64,000 bases of DNA from Talpa occidentalis (taxonomy: Eukaryota > Chordata > Mammalia > Eulipotyphla > Talpidae). Within the stretch, counting starts at the first letter, position 1. Each line of letters begins with the position of its first letter. This document shows, piece after piece, positions 21,440-32,476 of this stretch. The notes below the pieces were generated by a model. It had not been told where the DNA came from. It saw nothing but the letters and a program-made list of their open reading frames with translations, and did no database searches. Location: NCBI RefSeq assembly GCF_014898055.3, contig NW_026555331.1, forward strand, positions 104,405,194 through 104,469,193, given 5' to 3'. A program made the translations under genes and the position numbers.

Positions 21440-21668
21440 CCTCTGACATCATCCTGAAATTCTTAAAAATTTTGTTTGAAAAATAAACAGCCATCTGTAA
21501 ATCAGAAACATTCTGCAGGGGAGGGGGAGGAAGAGGGATCAAAACAAAGGTGGGAAGAGCACAAGGGACTATGGTGATGGAGGACAGGTGAACTGGTGGT
21601 GGGACTACACCTGAGAAAAGAAAGCAAATGTTGTACAAAAACGAACAATGTAAAATATAATTAATTAA
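21440..21668 (+). mobile_element. Old L1 3' UTR fragment
   Basis: GAAGAGGGATCAAAACAAAG, AGCACAAGGGACTATGGTGA, TGGAGGACAGGTGAACTGG and AATGTTGTACAAAAACGAACA match, in opposite orientation, the L1 3' ends at 41095-41460 and 59131-59430. It ends in an A-rich tail. Confidence 0.7.
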
Positions 21669-24440
21669 AAAAAATTATGTTTGAACTTGTGTTTCACATA
21701 GAAAGTCTGGTGGGACGTAGAGCTCAGCATGAACAGAGGAGACAAGCACAGTGTATGTATTCTCTATTCCTTGTCACCCACTTGCCTAGAGCATTTGTGA
21801 TTCCTCATGGGTATGGTGGAGCCACCATGAGTGGGAGTTCGAGAGAACTCAGAGTACAGAAGTAACCATGTTACTCCTTCAAAGAAGCGATGCCTTCCAG
21901 TAGAAAACTTGCTGTCCAGAACATGCTTGGATTGTGGAAAGGAGGTGGGAGAGTCCTAAGAAACACAAATGACAAGGAACACCATTGTATTCCTTTCTTT
22001 CATGGTTAAGTCCCTGTAGTAGTTACCACTTAAGCTAAAAATGACGATGGAAAAGAAAAGAGAAAGGTTGGGCAAACCATAGTCGCCTTTCCTTTCAGTT
22101 CCTCCCTCCTCATCAGAAAGACTAAGTCAAAGCCAAATGTAGAGTGTTGGTGGAATATGCACTTGTCAAAGAAAGTGAAAGAAAACCAGTTGAATTCACT
22201 TTGTGCAGACTTTCCCCATATGCCTACCAAAATGCATATGCAAGTATGAAGTACAAAATATGGACTGCAATTTGTTTGATTCCACATCTAAGTTAAATGC
22301 TCTTCTAGTTTTATTTAAAACTGGTATTGCACAATATAAAGGTTAATGGTAGAATTCACGCTGTTAGTTTAAGTTTTTTTATTTTTCCTTACTTAGTATG
22401 GCATAAGGCAAATAACACACCAAAAGATGGCAAGTAACTGAGAAAGAAGGAAGCCTTCTCTAATTCAGGGCCTAGTGTTTCCCTGGTTCTTGAACAAGGG
22501 ACTCCCCATTTTCGTTTGTCAGTGGGAACAAATGATGTAACTAGCAAATGATGTAACCTAGCAGGTGTGGTGCTAGGGCCCAGGGTGTGGCTGGAACTAT
22601 AAAACTGTTGAATTATATTTTAAAAGATGATTCTGAGTTCCTTGTTAAGACAATTTCTTCTTTTTTTCCTTCATAATTTTAATACCACATACTGTGTTTC
22701 TTATCCAAACCACTTTGTCCCTGCTGTGTTTCCATAAGATGGACCCATTTTTCAAACGAGAGCAGTAAACTCCAAGGATGGGCTGGTCCTTGGTGTCTTA
22801 TCTCAGGGATGGTGCAAAGGCTGAAAATTCATGTCCCCCCCAACCATGAGTGTGGCTGCTTTTTATGAACCCGACAATGAAGTTTGTCAATTTACAATTT
22901 TTTTATCAAAATCTTTAAAAGAGCAAAAACAATGTAATTTTTTTGAAGAAGCTAATCTGTAAAGGTAAAAATCATTTGGTGACTTTTTTTTCCAAAGTCC
23001 ACTATCAGATAGTACAATGAATTTGGACATCATTAATCATATCTTCCCTTTGTTTTTGTATTTGTAACTTCGTGGGATTTACTAATCTCAGCACTATCAT
23101 ATCTTTTATAACTGTAAGTGGAAGCTGTTCCCTCGATTTGATTTGTTAGTCTTCTCTGCCGTTAATTTATTGGTTTGTTCTACATATTTTACAAAATCCA
23201 ACCCTTGAAAAACAAGCCTTGACAATTTAGCTCCATCTATACTTTAAAATTAAGAAATGGTTAGAAGTGTTTCATTTATATTCTTTATTATTCATTTGAC
23301 TTACAAAGTATATAGGCCTGGAAATTGCCTGTCAGTTTTACTACTGAAAGCTCCAGTTACTCTTACTTAAGATTAAAGTCATTCTTTTTATAATCACTCA
23401 CTTTCCTCCAAGAAAATTCTCTGTGTGGGGGGAAATCTTCAGTGGAGAAGGATTCGATATGGACTTCCAACCCTTTAACCTAGATTATAGTAGGATGTTA
23501 AGCAAGGAAATGACATATCGGGGCAGGAATCAGTTGTGCTCCATCCCAAGTCTATTTTAAGGCACTTTCCATTTTAAATATAGCAATAAAATATCAACCT
23601 CGAAATGTCTGATAAGGATAAAAGCAATAGATCCAAATCCAATCTAAATCTGACACTGCCAGGAACAAGAATTCACATTGGTAAGTCAGGACTCATTTAT
23701 GGGGCCATAAATGGGTGGGCTAGCTATAATTTGGGTATTAAACTTGTAAAATATATTGATGGTATGTAAGAGCTAAATAAATAATTTACTACAAGAAAAT
23801 TGGAAATCTTTACATGGTACTTAATTGACCACTTGGTCTCCCAGATTCTCGATGGCTCCTTGCTTTGCATTTGTGTGTTCTTCACAGGCTAAATTTTTCT
23901 TTTCCTCTCTTCAGTTTAATTTCCCTCTGTAGTGAATGATCACAAGTTGGTGCATTTCTGAAAACACATACAGTTTCCATTTAAAATTCTACCAATCCAT
24001 TACACGCCTTTGACAATTTCATTTACCTTTTAGGAAGATAAATGTGCCACACACTCTCTGTTCTGGAATTAGACGAATTTCTTTCTGATCCCAAAAAAGT
24101 CTCTGCAGTCCCACATCTTGGATTCCTGTTTTGTGCACAGATCAGGAGGAGTTTCAGTGAGATGCTTGAAGAATCCTTTTGTTTTATACTTTTGGAAATC
24201 TGCTGAATAGGGAGAAAAATGATTTTGGAAAGCTCTGTCACTGCCTCCTACACATCTACAGATGTTAAGTGCAGTTGGGGGAGGGAAAAGAGAAAGAAAA
24301 CAGGGAAAATCAAACTAAGGCATTGTTATTTATGTACATGCATCCAGAAAACAAACAGATTTCATAGACACATTATAAACTTACTTACCCTAAGAGTGAC
24401 TGCTTTCACATGTGTATATAACAGGCACATGTTTCAAAGG
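21669..24440. other. Long unique stretch
   Basis: About 2.8 kb of AT-rich DNA without recognised repeats or genes. Open frames are at most 85 codons and show no family features. Confidence 0.45.
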
Positions 24441-24660
24441 ACACTTGTATCTCTTATCTCTTCAACCCTACTGATTCTCTCAAAGTAAATGGAACAGGCA
24501 TTGTGATATCCGGTTTTACCAGATGAGAAAACTGAGGTTTTGGGAAGTAGGGATTTGCCAAGTAATTTGTACAGGAAATAATTAGGCTGGAGTCTGGACC
24601 CCAATTCTTCAAATCCCCGGATTGGCTCCACTATGAAGGGTCAGTCTGTGCTTTCAGCTA
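24441..24660 (-). repeat. MIR
   Basis: On the forward strand GTTTTACCAGATGAGAAAACTGAGG followed by GGATTTGCCAAGTAATTTGT and GGCTGGAGTCTGGACCCCAA is a reverse-strand MIR. Ends are approximate. Confidence 0.75.
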
Positions 24661-24846
24661 CAAGCAGTAGAAAGGCCCATCTAACAAGCTTAAACAATAA
24701 AGAGTCATATTGGTTTATATAATGTGTAGACCATAGGGGGTGGGCTTTAGGTTTGGTTTCAGTCAAGTTTTGATTCTATTTCTCTGTAGTTCTTTCTCCT
24801 CTGTGCTTTTCTAGGTGTTGACTGGCATCTAGCTGGCTTTCCTCTT

Positions 24847-25129
24847 TTTTTTCATTTTTAAAAAAGATTTATTTATTTATGCATACAAGAGCTGGGGTGC
24901 AGGCCAGAGGTGCAAGGGGTGATAGGATTCACCAGAGACAGAGTGGGGAGCAGAACAGGTGGACTGACTGAAATATACTCTGAAGGGAGCAGTGGATGAG
25001 ACAGGAGAGGTCTGCTTCTCCATGTGGGGTCATCTCCTTGACCATGGATCGAACTTGTGCTGCAGTGGCTGCTGCAGAGGATAGCTTCATAGTGCTGACA
25101 CTTAACCCCTTTCGCCACCAGGGAGGCCC
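24847..25129 (-). mobile_element. tRNA-derived SINE, group B
   Basis: Reverse-strand copy with ACAAGAGCTGGGGTGCAGGCC at its 3' end side and CGCCACCAGGGAGGCCCC at the head. Perfect 14-bp duplications, CTGGCTTTCCTCTT, lie at 24833-24846 and 25130-25143. A CTG/CTGC-type expansion is present near the head (TGCTGCAGTGGCTGCTGCAG). Confidence 0.9.
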
Positions 25130-25143
25130 CTGGCTTTCCTCTT

Positions 25144-25514
25144 GATTATAAAATGGTAGTCAGTGGCAATTGGGACACTGTGCTTGTAGTTCACCTTAGC
25201 AGATAAGAGAGTATGATTTTCCCATTATTATTTCTTAAAAGCAGGGTAGGACTGTCCTAGAAAGTCATAGGAAATTTTTTTCATTATCTAGAATTGGAGC
25301 GCATGACATCTTCCATTAGTGATAGAGCAATGACCATGGAATGACTATAATTGTCTTAGTCTAATCAAAGCCAATCTTGAGTCACATGGGGAATTCAGGT
25401 GAAGGGGCAAATATGCTGAGTAGACAATCAACAGAGTCCTCTATCATTACTTTTGTGATTTTAGTAGTCAGTGGATTTGTGAAAATTATGTGTTTGTCAT
25501 GGAACAATGAATGG
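25144..25514. other. Unique DNA, no gene seen
   Basis: No recognised feature between the SINE and the following LTR-like segment. Confidence 0.4.
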
Positions 25515-26165
25515 GGTTAATACCCAATGTGCCTAAAGACCAATACCATCACACCAGGTTTGAGGAGAAAAAGAAGCTTTACTGCAAATCAGTTGGCAAG
25601 GAGGCAGGAGTTAAATTCAAATCTGCCTCCCCTCTTAGGAAAGGGAATCAGGTTATATAGGTTTAGGAAGCCAAAGCTGAGAACAAAGGAATTTAATTTT
25701 ATTGGCTGGGGCGTGGGTTAAAGGCAAAACAACTTGGCTGAAGTTCATTGGCTAGTTAAAGGGCAGTTCATAATTGAGGAAGTATGGAGGCTTTTCTTCA
25801 GAGAATGGGGTTTTCAATTTCTGTTGGGGAGCCTGGCGCCTCCGGGTAGCCCCTCTCCTTGGTGTTTGCAGTATCCTGGAACTGTTTGCCTTCATGCAGG
25901 CCTGGGGTTCAGCTCAAAGTCAGTTGCTTCTGTTTGCAAAAACTGTGTAGATAAACTGCAACTGAAGACTACAAGCCTCAAAGAAAAAGTTGCGTATTTT
26001 TTTGTCTTTTGTGCTCTAGGTCTGAGAGCAATTTAACTCTTTAGCCTTGGTTTCAAAGGCGGCAAAAAGAAACTATTGTTTGGCCAAGGAGACTGGTCAA
26101 ACAACTGAATTCTGTTGTTTCATGGTCTCTCATGTATTTCCATATTTATTTCCCCAGTAACATCC
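25515..26165 (-). mobile_element. Probable ERV LTR, reverse strand
   Basis: Read on the reverse strand, a TATATAA box (forward 25653-25659) lies about 80 nt upstream of a degenerate poly(A) signal (AGTAAA for AATAAA) with the GCTTCTTTTTCTCC context common in LTR R regions (forward about 25568-25585). The left part of the LTR in this sense would start TGTTACTGGGG at 26162. I could not find matching target duplications, so the borders and the family are uncertain. Confidence 0.45.
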
Positions 26166-26955
26166 CTGTTATCCCACTGGGCTTCTCTTACGCATGTCAA
26201 ACCTCAGACTTCTCATGGGCTCAATCATTGTTTCACTCTTCAGATCCAATGACTTGGCAGACGTAGCCACTCCTCCCAGAAACTCTAACTTAATTCTGTG
26301 TTAGCCCCCATTTTAAAGGGAAAAACACACAGGGAATTTAGTATTTTAGAATCCTTTGCAGTTCTAAGGAGGAAGGCAAATGAAAGTTCATCATTTTGCC
26401 AGAATCAAGGCCTTGCTTTCAAAATATTCACTAATGTGCTGAATGTCACTTTATCAGCCATATGTTTTTCTTATCCTGAATTACCACCCCATTCAAAAAA
26501 GCACAGCCAGATATCGAACATAGCCCTATCTACCCTCCCTGGCAATGACGTTATTGAGCACTCTATATTTTGTCACTTTTATTTATTTTTTTGTCTGGAG
26601 AATCCCTCATGTTCAAAATAGCAAAGTCTTAATTGCAACACACACTTGCCTCTCACCCTGAAAGTTAATACTGATTAACTGTAAAGCCACCATACCAGCC
26701 CAGTGAACCAGGCCCCAAAGTACAGAGGATAGACACTCAGAGAGCATTGTTTAAAATAGCACTCATCAGAGATGATGAGGATGAGAAAGCCACTTAGGTT
26801 TTGATAGTGGAGGATTCATGAAGCAAGGAAAAATACTTTCTCTATAGGCATTAAGCCCAAGTAGGTAATAAAAAGCAAGAAACAGAACTCCAAATGCCAG
26901 ACACTATGTCTTTTAAATGAGGAGTGAGGCTTAGTCACTCACGTATGACTAGAGG
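26166..26955. other. Unique DNA, no gene seen
   Basis: No recognised repeat. The 107-codon frame at 26298-26621 has no recognisable domain. Confidence 0.4.
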
Positions 26956-27122
26956 ACTGGTGACATAATTTGCAGGGTCCTGTGCAAAACAAAAATGTGG
27001 GACCCTTGTTGAAAAATTAAAAGAATTATAAGACAGTGACAGCGGAACATTAAGAGAAGCATGGAGCCCTTTTGAGCATGGAGCTCTGTCTCAAGGCCAT
27101 GAAGCCAGTCCTGGTGACCATA
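26956..27122. repeat. Ancient interspersed repeat, family uncertain
   Basis: The order GCAGGGTCCTGTGCAAAAC, AAAATGTGGGACCCTTGTTG, AGACAGTGACAGCGGAACAT and CATGAAGCCAGTCCTGG resembles a widespread ancient mammalian repeat, probably a DNA-transposon remnant. I cannot name it securely. Confidence 0.4.
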
Positions 27123-27336
27123 CACTTGAATGTAAAAGAGCAAATTTTCTTTCTATTCGCTAGCACCTTGTATATATTTTTTAGCTCTACAGAGCGATTT
27201 TCCTGCCAAATAGCTCAGAACATGGAAAACTAATTGGCTAGGAATTGTTTCAGACAGTGGAGTGGAGCTTAGACAGAGATTTAGGAGAAGCAAAGATGCA
27301 GACTTGAAGTCAGACCTGGTTTACTAGAGCCAAACC

Positions 27337-27520
27337 TTTTTTTTTTTTTTTTTTTTTTAGATTTATTTATTTATTTATACAAGCACTGGGTACAGTCAGA
27401 AGCACGGGAGGGTGAGAGAATTCACCAGAGCCAGAGAGGGGAACAGAACAGGCAGAGTGATGAAATACTCTGCTGAGGGGAGCAGCGGGCACAGCAGGAG
27501 AGGTCTGTTGTGCCATGTGG
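27337..27520 (-). mobile_element. tRNA-derived SINE, group A, head missing
   Basis: The tail and CT-rich body are present (AAGCACTGGGTACAGTCAGA through GAGGTCTGTTGTGCCATGTG), but the copy stops where the tRNA head should begin. No target duplication is visible: the left flank is GAGCCAAACC and the right flank CTAATAATAA. It may be a 5'-truncated insertion or a later deletion. Confidence 0.85.
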
Positions 27521-27601
27521 CTAATAATAAAAAGATTGTTTTCTCTTTGATGCAGATATATCCCTTTTAAGTATACCTTAAATTAGAAATTCAGCATTTC
27601 T

Positions 27602-29219
27602 TGGAAAGACATCCCCTGCTCATGGATTGGAAGAATAAACATTATTAAAATGGCCATCCTACCAAAAGCAATATACAGATTCAATGCTATTCCAATCAAA
27701 ATTTCAATGTCATTCTTCAAAGAAATAGAACAATTATTGATGAAATTCATAATGGAATCACAAAAAACCCCGAATAGCCAAAGCTCTCCTGAAAAAAAAA
27801 GAAGGGAATGGAGGCATCACACTCCCAGACTTCAAACTATACTACAAAGCCATAATCATCAAAACTGCATGGTATTGGAACAAGAACAGACATACAGACC
27901 AATGGAATCAAATAGAAAATCCAGAAATAAATCCACAGATTTATGGTCAACTAATCTTTGACAAAGGAGCAAAGACTATGCATTGGAGCAAAGAAAGTTT
28001 GTTCAATAAATGGTGCTGGGAAAACTGGGTTGCTACATGCAAAAGAATGAAGCTTGACCACTACCTCACACCATACACAAAAATCAACTCAAAATGGATT
28101 AAAGAACTAGACATAAGACCTGAAACTATAAAATACATAGAAGGAAATAAAGGCGAAACACTACGTGATATTCACATCAAAGACATCTTTACAGACACAT
28201 CACCCAAAGCAGTGATAGTGAAGGCAAAGATAAATAGCTGGGACTACATCAAATTAAAGAGCTTCTGCACAGCAAAAGAGACAATAACAAAAACAAAGAG
28301 AAACCCCACCAACTGGGAGAACATTTTTGCACCCAACACTAATGATAAAGGACTGATCACAAAAATCTGCAAAGAGCTGATGAGACTCAACAACAACAAA
28401 GAAAATAATCCAGTCAAAAAATGGGCAGAAGAGCTAAAAAGAAACTTCTCTGAAGAGGAAATGCAAATGGCCAACAGGCATATGAAAAAATGTTCAACAT
28501 CACTTGCAATCAGGGAAATGCAAATCAAAACTACCATGAGATACCATCTTACACCAGTGAGAATGGCACATATTAAAAAAAACTAGCAACAACAAATGTT
28601 GGCGAGGGTGTGGAGAAAAAGGAACTCATCTGCACTGTTGGTGGGAGTGCAAACTGGTCCAACCACTATGGAGAGCTTTGTGGAGATTTCTGGACCTACT
28701 AAACATAGAGCTCCCATATGATCCAGCAATTCCACTCCTAGGTATTCACCCAAAGGACACAGAAACATCAATTCCAAAGAGCACCTGCACCCCTATGTTT
28801 ATAGCAGCACTATTTACAATAGCTAAGCTTTGGAAACAACCCAAATGCCCAAAAATAGATGACTGGGTCAAGAAGATGTGGTACATATACACCATGGAAT
28901 ATTACTCAGCATTCAAAAAAGATAAACATGTGCAATTTGCAGCAACATGGATGGCGCTGGAAGGGATCATGCTCAGCGAAATAAGCCAGAAAGAAAAAGA
29001 AAAATACCGGATGGTCTCACTCATAGCAGGAATCTAGAAAACTTAAATAAGGGACCAGGAAAATGAATAACTATAAGAAAGTGAAAATCAAAATCAACAA
29101 AAAACTATGAACCAGAGACACTCTATGGTGGGTAGGGGGCGGGAGGGGAGAGATTGGGGTCAAAATAAGGGTGTTGCAATTGTATGGAGAATATAAAAAT
29201 AAAATTTATTATAAAAAAA
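27602..29219 (+). mobile_element. L1, 5'-truncated, about 1.6 kb
   Basis: Starts inside ORF2 at TGGAAAGACATCCCCTGCTC and runs to an AATATAAAAATAAAATTTATT tail. Duplications, diverged by one base, lie at 27585-27601 (AGAAATTCAGCATTTCT) and 29220-29236 (AGAAATTTAGCATTTCT). A quadruplex-type G-rich motif is in the 3' UTR at 29130-29148. It is the longest single L1 copy in the window and lies opposite to the L1 at 14804-16226. Confidence 0.93.
27650..29037 (+). pseudogene. Broken L1 ORF2 C-terminal region
   Basis: Three open pieces (27650-27961, 27978-28586, 28678-29037) together cover the ORF2 C-terminal part. They are separated by a frameshift near 27797 in an A run, a change around 28580 (A-run length) and small losses near 28618-28640. 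The reverse transcriptase core is represented only by its last segment ([24 protein letters not shown]). The natural stop follows SLIAGI. Compared with the 352-codon frame at 14991-16049 the match is near identical, but this copy is disrupted. Confidence 0.88.
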
Positions 29220-29236
29220 AGAAATTTAGCATTTCT

Positions 29237-30394
29237 AAATTAAGCATTTACAGTATTAGAAGGCAGAGGTCCTGCTGGGTCTGCTTGAAGCAACAGACAG
29301 ACCTATTTCAATTAAGGCAGAGGCCCAAGACTGCAGTGAGGAATCTGAAGTCCTTAAACAGCTCTTTCTCCCAAGTACAAGGGTAGAGACTATCAATCTA
29401 GCAAATGTTGCCCACCAAGTTGGCAAGAATTGTAACAACTCTATTGTTTGTAAAGGCAAAATAAGCAGTCTCATATTCTATCAGTGTAAATTGAGACTGT
29501 CATCTAGAGGGCAATTTGGCAATGCAAAATTAGATCATCAGTGTTTATCAGCAGTGAAGATACTTAAAAACACTGGCAACAGAAAGCCTGGGGGGAAAAC
29601 TGAGGTGAGAAGGAAATTCATTATCTCACATAACAAAATATCCAGAGGAGAGAAAGATTCAGGGTGGTCAACTGAGTGACTCAATAGTTATCGGAGTTCA
29701 GTGTCTTTTCTGTCTTTCTGTTCTGCCATCCCAACATCTTGGATTATCCTTGTGATAAATTCCTCCTGGCTACACCTCGGTTGCAAATGAACAGAGGAGT
29801 ATGGTGCATAAGAAGTAAGTTGTTTCCACTCCTACATCTTGGTGAGCCTGTAAATTGGTATAGCCCTTATAGAAAACAGAATGTATTTGATTTGAGGTTG
29901 TTAAAAAATCGAGAAAATTTTAGAGATCATATTGGCTTTATCCAGCAATTCTTGAATCAGGGACTATCAAGTCTAATAGATAGAAAACAGTGCCGAAAAG
30001 CTATATAAGGCATGAGACTATATAAAATGAAGAGAGCAGGAACAAGAAAATTGTACTGTGGAAAAAGTCGGATTGGTTATGCCAAGGGATGTCAGGAATC
30101 TATCAGGTAGATTACGTAACTAATGCTGATCAGGCATTTCCTGATTGACCTAGGATTCTGTTTCTGGGAAAGAAAAGACTGTAATTTAGTCTTGGTTTGT
30201 TATATGGGGCTTAGCATAAGCAACTCCATTTTGGGCTATTTTCTTGTTTTTAACATGGTAAAGGTGAGACTTGAACTCAAGTATTTTGGGTCTGTTCTTG
30301 CCCCAACGCAAGATCAGGTTCAGTCTCATTTTTTTTCCATGTCCTTTTCTGGTAAAAAGTGAGGTGCAATAATAAGTATAACTGAAGTTATGGA
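29237..30394. other. Unique DNA with traces of old L1
   Basis: The GTAAATTGGTATAGCCCTTA and GAAAACAGAATGTATTTGA segments at about 29850-29895 look like a very old forward-strand L1 or HAL1-like remnant. No gene is seen. Confidence 0.35.
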
Positions 30395-30890
30395 CCCATT
30401 ACTATTTTCAAGGCATGCTTTGATATCTGTTATTATTCAATCCTTGTCCCAAATTCCTGAGGGATTTCTATAGCTCCATTTCTTGGATAAGGAAAATTGA
30501 GGCACAAGTGTCAAGTGACTGGCCCAAGATAAAATCATTAATAAGTGCTGGAGCAGGGCCTCCCTGGTGGCGCAGGCGATTGAGCGCAGAAGCTGTCCGT
30601 TGCCTCTGCAGTGCCGGTTCGATCCCCGCCGACCACGGAGCAACCCACATGGCTCAGCAGACCTCTCCTGTCTCACCTGCTTCTCCCCTCAGCAGTGTAT
30701 TTCAGTCATTCTGCCTGTTCTGCTCCCCGCTCTGTCTCTGGTGAATCCTCTCACCCTCCCGTACATCTGGCCTGTATCCCGGTTCTTGTAAAATAAATCC
30801 TTAAAAAAAAAGTGTTGGAGCAGGAATTCAACCCCAGGTGGTTTGACTCCAGAAACTGTCTAACTCCAATACCATGTTGACTTTAAATAT
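30395..30890 (-). repeat. MIR, split by a SINE
   Basis: Left part: CCATTTCTTGGATAAGGAAAATTGAGGCAC, GTCAAGTGACTGGCCCAAGA. Right part after the SINE: CAGGAATTCAACCCCAGGTGG, TTTGACTCCAGAAACTGTC. This is a reverse-strand MIR interrupted at 30557-30811. Confidence 0.8.
30557..30811 (+). mobile_element. tRNA-derived SINE, group B-like, inside a MIR
   Basis: Starts GGCCTCCCTGGTGGCGCAGG with an intact B box (GGTTCGATCCC). Duplications are GTGCTGGAGCAG (30545-30556) and GTGTTGGAGCAG (30812-30823), with one mismatch. The 3' body ends CATCTGGCCTGTATCCCGG with a short AAAATAAATCCTT tail. Confidence 0.92.
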
Positions 30891-31236
30891 GGAAAGAGAT
30901 CCCTGATAACCTGCTTTCTTTTCATAATCAGTATAATTCCTTTATCTTATCTGTTCAAATAAGTCCATCTGTTTGTGTAGTCTTTTCCAGGTCTTACTGT
31001 TCAGTTCATCTCTTTTTTCTGTTGCACTTAAGCAGTAAGAACATCTGAGAGCCTGTTTTTATGTTCTTCAGCTCCTGGGTTATTCCACTGTGGCAAAAGT
31101 GTTACACCTACTTTGAGTGTGGAGCTTCTCAGGACATTTTTCCAAGTCCTACCTCTTCAAGACCAGCAAGAATTCCCTCCTATACTCTGCTCCTTTTCTC
31201 TCCAAGCAACACACTTCTACTCAAAAGTTCACAATT
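30891..31236. other. Unique DNA, no gene seen
   Basis: The 72-codon frame at 31061-31279 runs into the next SINE and has no domain. Confidence 0.4.
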
Positions 31237-31251
31237 AAGATGTAGTCAACC

Positions 31252-31525
31252 GGGCCTCCCTGGTGGTGCAAGGGGTTAAGCACTGCTCTTTAGGGTGGTC
31301 CGCGGCGTTTGCAGCATGAATTCTATCCCCAGCCTGCCAGGGAGCAGCCCGTATGGCACAGCAGACCTCTCCTGTCTTGCCAGCTGCTCCCCTCAGCAGT
31401 GTGTTTTGGTCAGTCTGTCTGTTATGTTCTCCACTCTGTCTCTGGTGAGTCCTCTCGCCCCCCGCACCACTGGCCTGTGCCCCAGCTCTTGTATGCATAA
31501 ATAAATAAATCTTTTAAAAAAAAAA
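31252..31525 (+). mobile_element. tRNA-derived SINE, group B
   Basis: Starts GGGCCTCCCTGGTGGTGCAA. The B box is decayed (ATTCTATCCCC). Duplications are AAGATGTAGTCAACC (31237-31251) and AAGATATAGTCAACC (31526-31540), with one mismatch. It ends GCCTGTGCCCCAGCTCTTG with the ATAAATAAATAAATC tail. Confidence 0.92.
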
Positions 31526-31680
31526 AAGATATAGTCAACCATTACTCTTGAGGTTATTATAAAATACCCTGATATAATGGTTACTGACGTTTTTTAAATC
31601 TTTTTAAATACTTTTTAGGTGAATTTATACATAGTAATCAAAATAAAATAATATCAAACTAAAGTCAAGACAGCTGTAGT

Positions 31681-32361
31681 GGCGCAACCAGGTGCAGAGC
31701 GGGATGGAGGCCTGGGGGCCCGGGAGGCTGGCAGGCCTCCCAGCGCCCAGTAAATCTTGACTCTTTTCGGTCTTTCTCTGATGTGCTCTTGTGGTCTCTT
31801 CCTCTCACAGCTCTCACTTGTCCTCTCAGCTGTTTTCTGCCAGCACCCTGTCTCTGAGTGATACCACCCTTATATCCTTAGCCTCCAGGCTCAGGTGTGC
31901 CCACTACGCATGCCCACACCGTACTCTAGTTGTCCACCATCAGGCATGCATACCCAGAGCCAAGGCCACAGGGGCCAACGGCCTAAAAGCCAGACCAATT
32001 CATTTACCCTGTGTAGGGTAAAGAAAATATCAGGCTTTTCTGCCCTTCCGCCATCAGGATAGATGATGGATCCTTGTCCTGAATGCATGCCTGATGGCGG
32101 GCACCTGGAATAGGGTGTGGGACTAGGTAGATGGGATTCAGCTGAGCTAAGACTGCTTTTTAAGGGCGGCGTCACGGGGGGACGCCAGCAGCACCAGTAG
32201 CAGCAGTAGAAGCCGAAGCAGAAGCCGAAAGAGAAGCCAAGAAGCAGCAGAATGAACGCTAGAGAGCCCAGATAGAGTGAAGACTTGCTGGGGGCTGGGA
32301 GGCCTGCCAGCCTCCCAGCCCCCCAGCCAGCACCCCTGCCTGCCATATGCCTGGTGAACCC
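31681..32361. repeat. Long imperfect inverted repeat, arms about 330 bp
   Basis: Two arms pair around a short loop at 32011-32014 (TTTACCCT-GTGT-AGGGTAAA). Clear paired blocks are 32003-32010 with 32015-32022 (8 of 8), 31937-31951 with 32083-32097 (15 of 15) and 31722-31741 with 32297-32316 (20 of 20), with centres at 32012.5, 32017 and 32019. Between them the match is partial, with small indels. The right arm looks LTR-like: an AATAAA signal at 32364 follows it, and a TG...CA span 32012-32471 is possible but has no target duplication. A 164-codon reverse frame (31891-32385) crosses the structure and looks fortuitous. Confidence 0.75.
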
Positions 32362-32471
32362 CAAATAAAAAACCTGCAAAACCACTGAGGACTTTGACTC
32401 CTCCTTTACCCGGTCTGCATAGGATCAGAAAACCTGCACTGTGGCCAGTCCGGCCCTTACACCCTGCAACA
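32012..32471 (+). mobile_element. Possible LTR forming the right arm and beyond
   Basis: Starts TGTAGGGTAAAG and ends ACACCCTGCAACA, with an AATAAA signal at 32364-32369 placed as in an LTR R region and a purine-rich AGCAGAAGCCGAAAG stretch at about 32200-32250. Flanking 4- to 6-bp sequences do not match, because the left neighbour is the inverted partial copy. The left arm would then be a second, truncated copy in head-to-head orientation. Confidence 0.4.
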
Positions 32472-32476
32472 GTCAA

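Noticed and set aside
31891..32385. 164-codon reverse frame with hydrophobic stretch
   Set aside because: It runs through the inverted repeat. The hydrophobic part comes from the low-complexity AGCAGAAGCC-type sequence, and no domain is visible.
31663..32476. AGTCAA at both sides of the inverted repeat as target duplication
   Set aside because: AGTCAA occurs at 31663-31668 and 32471-32476, but the enclosed segment would not begin with TG and the right copy overlaps the LTR end. A 6-bp match this close can be chance.
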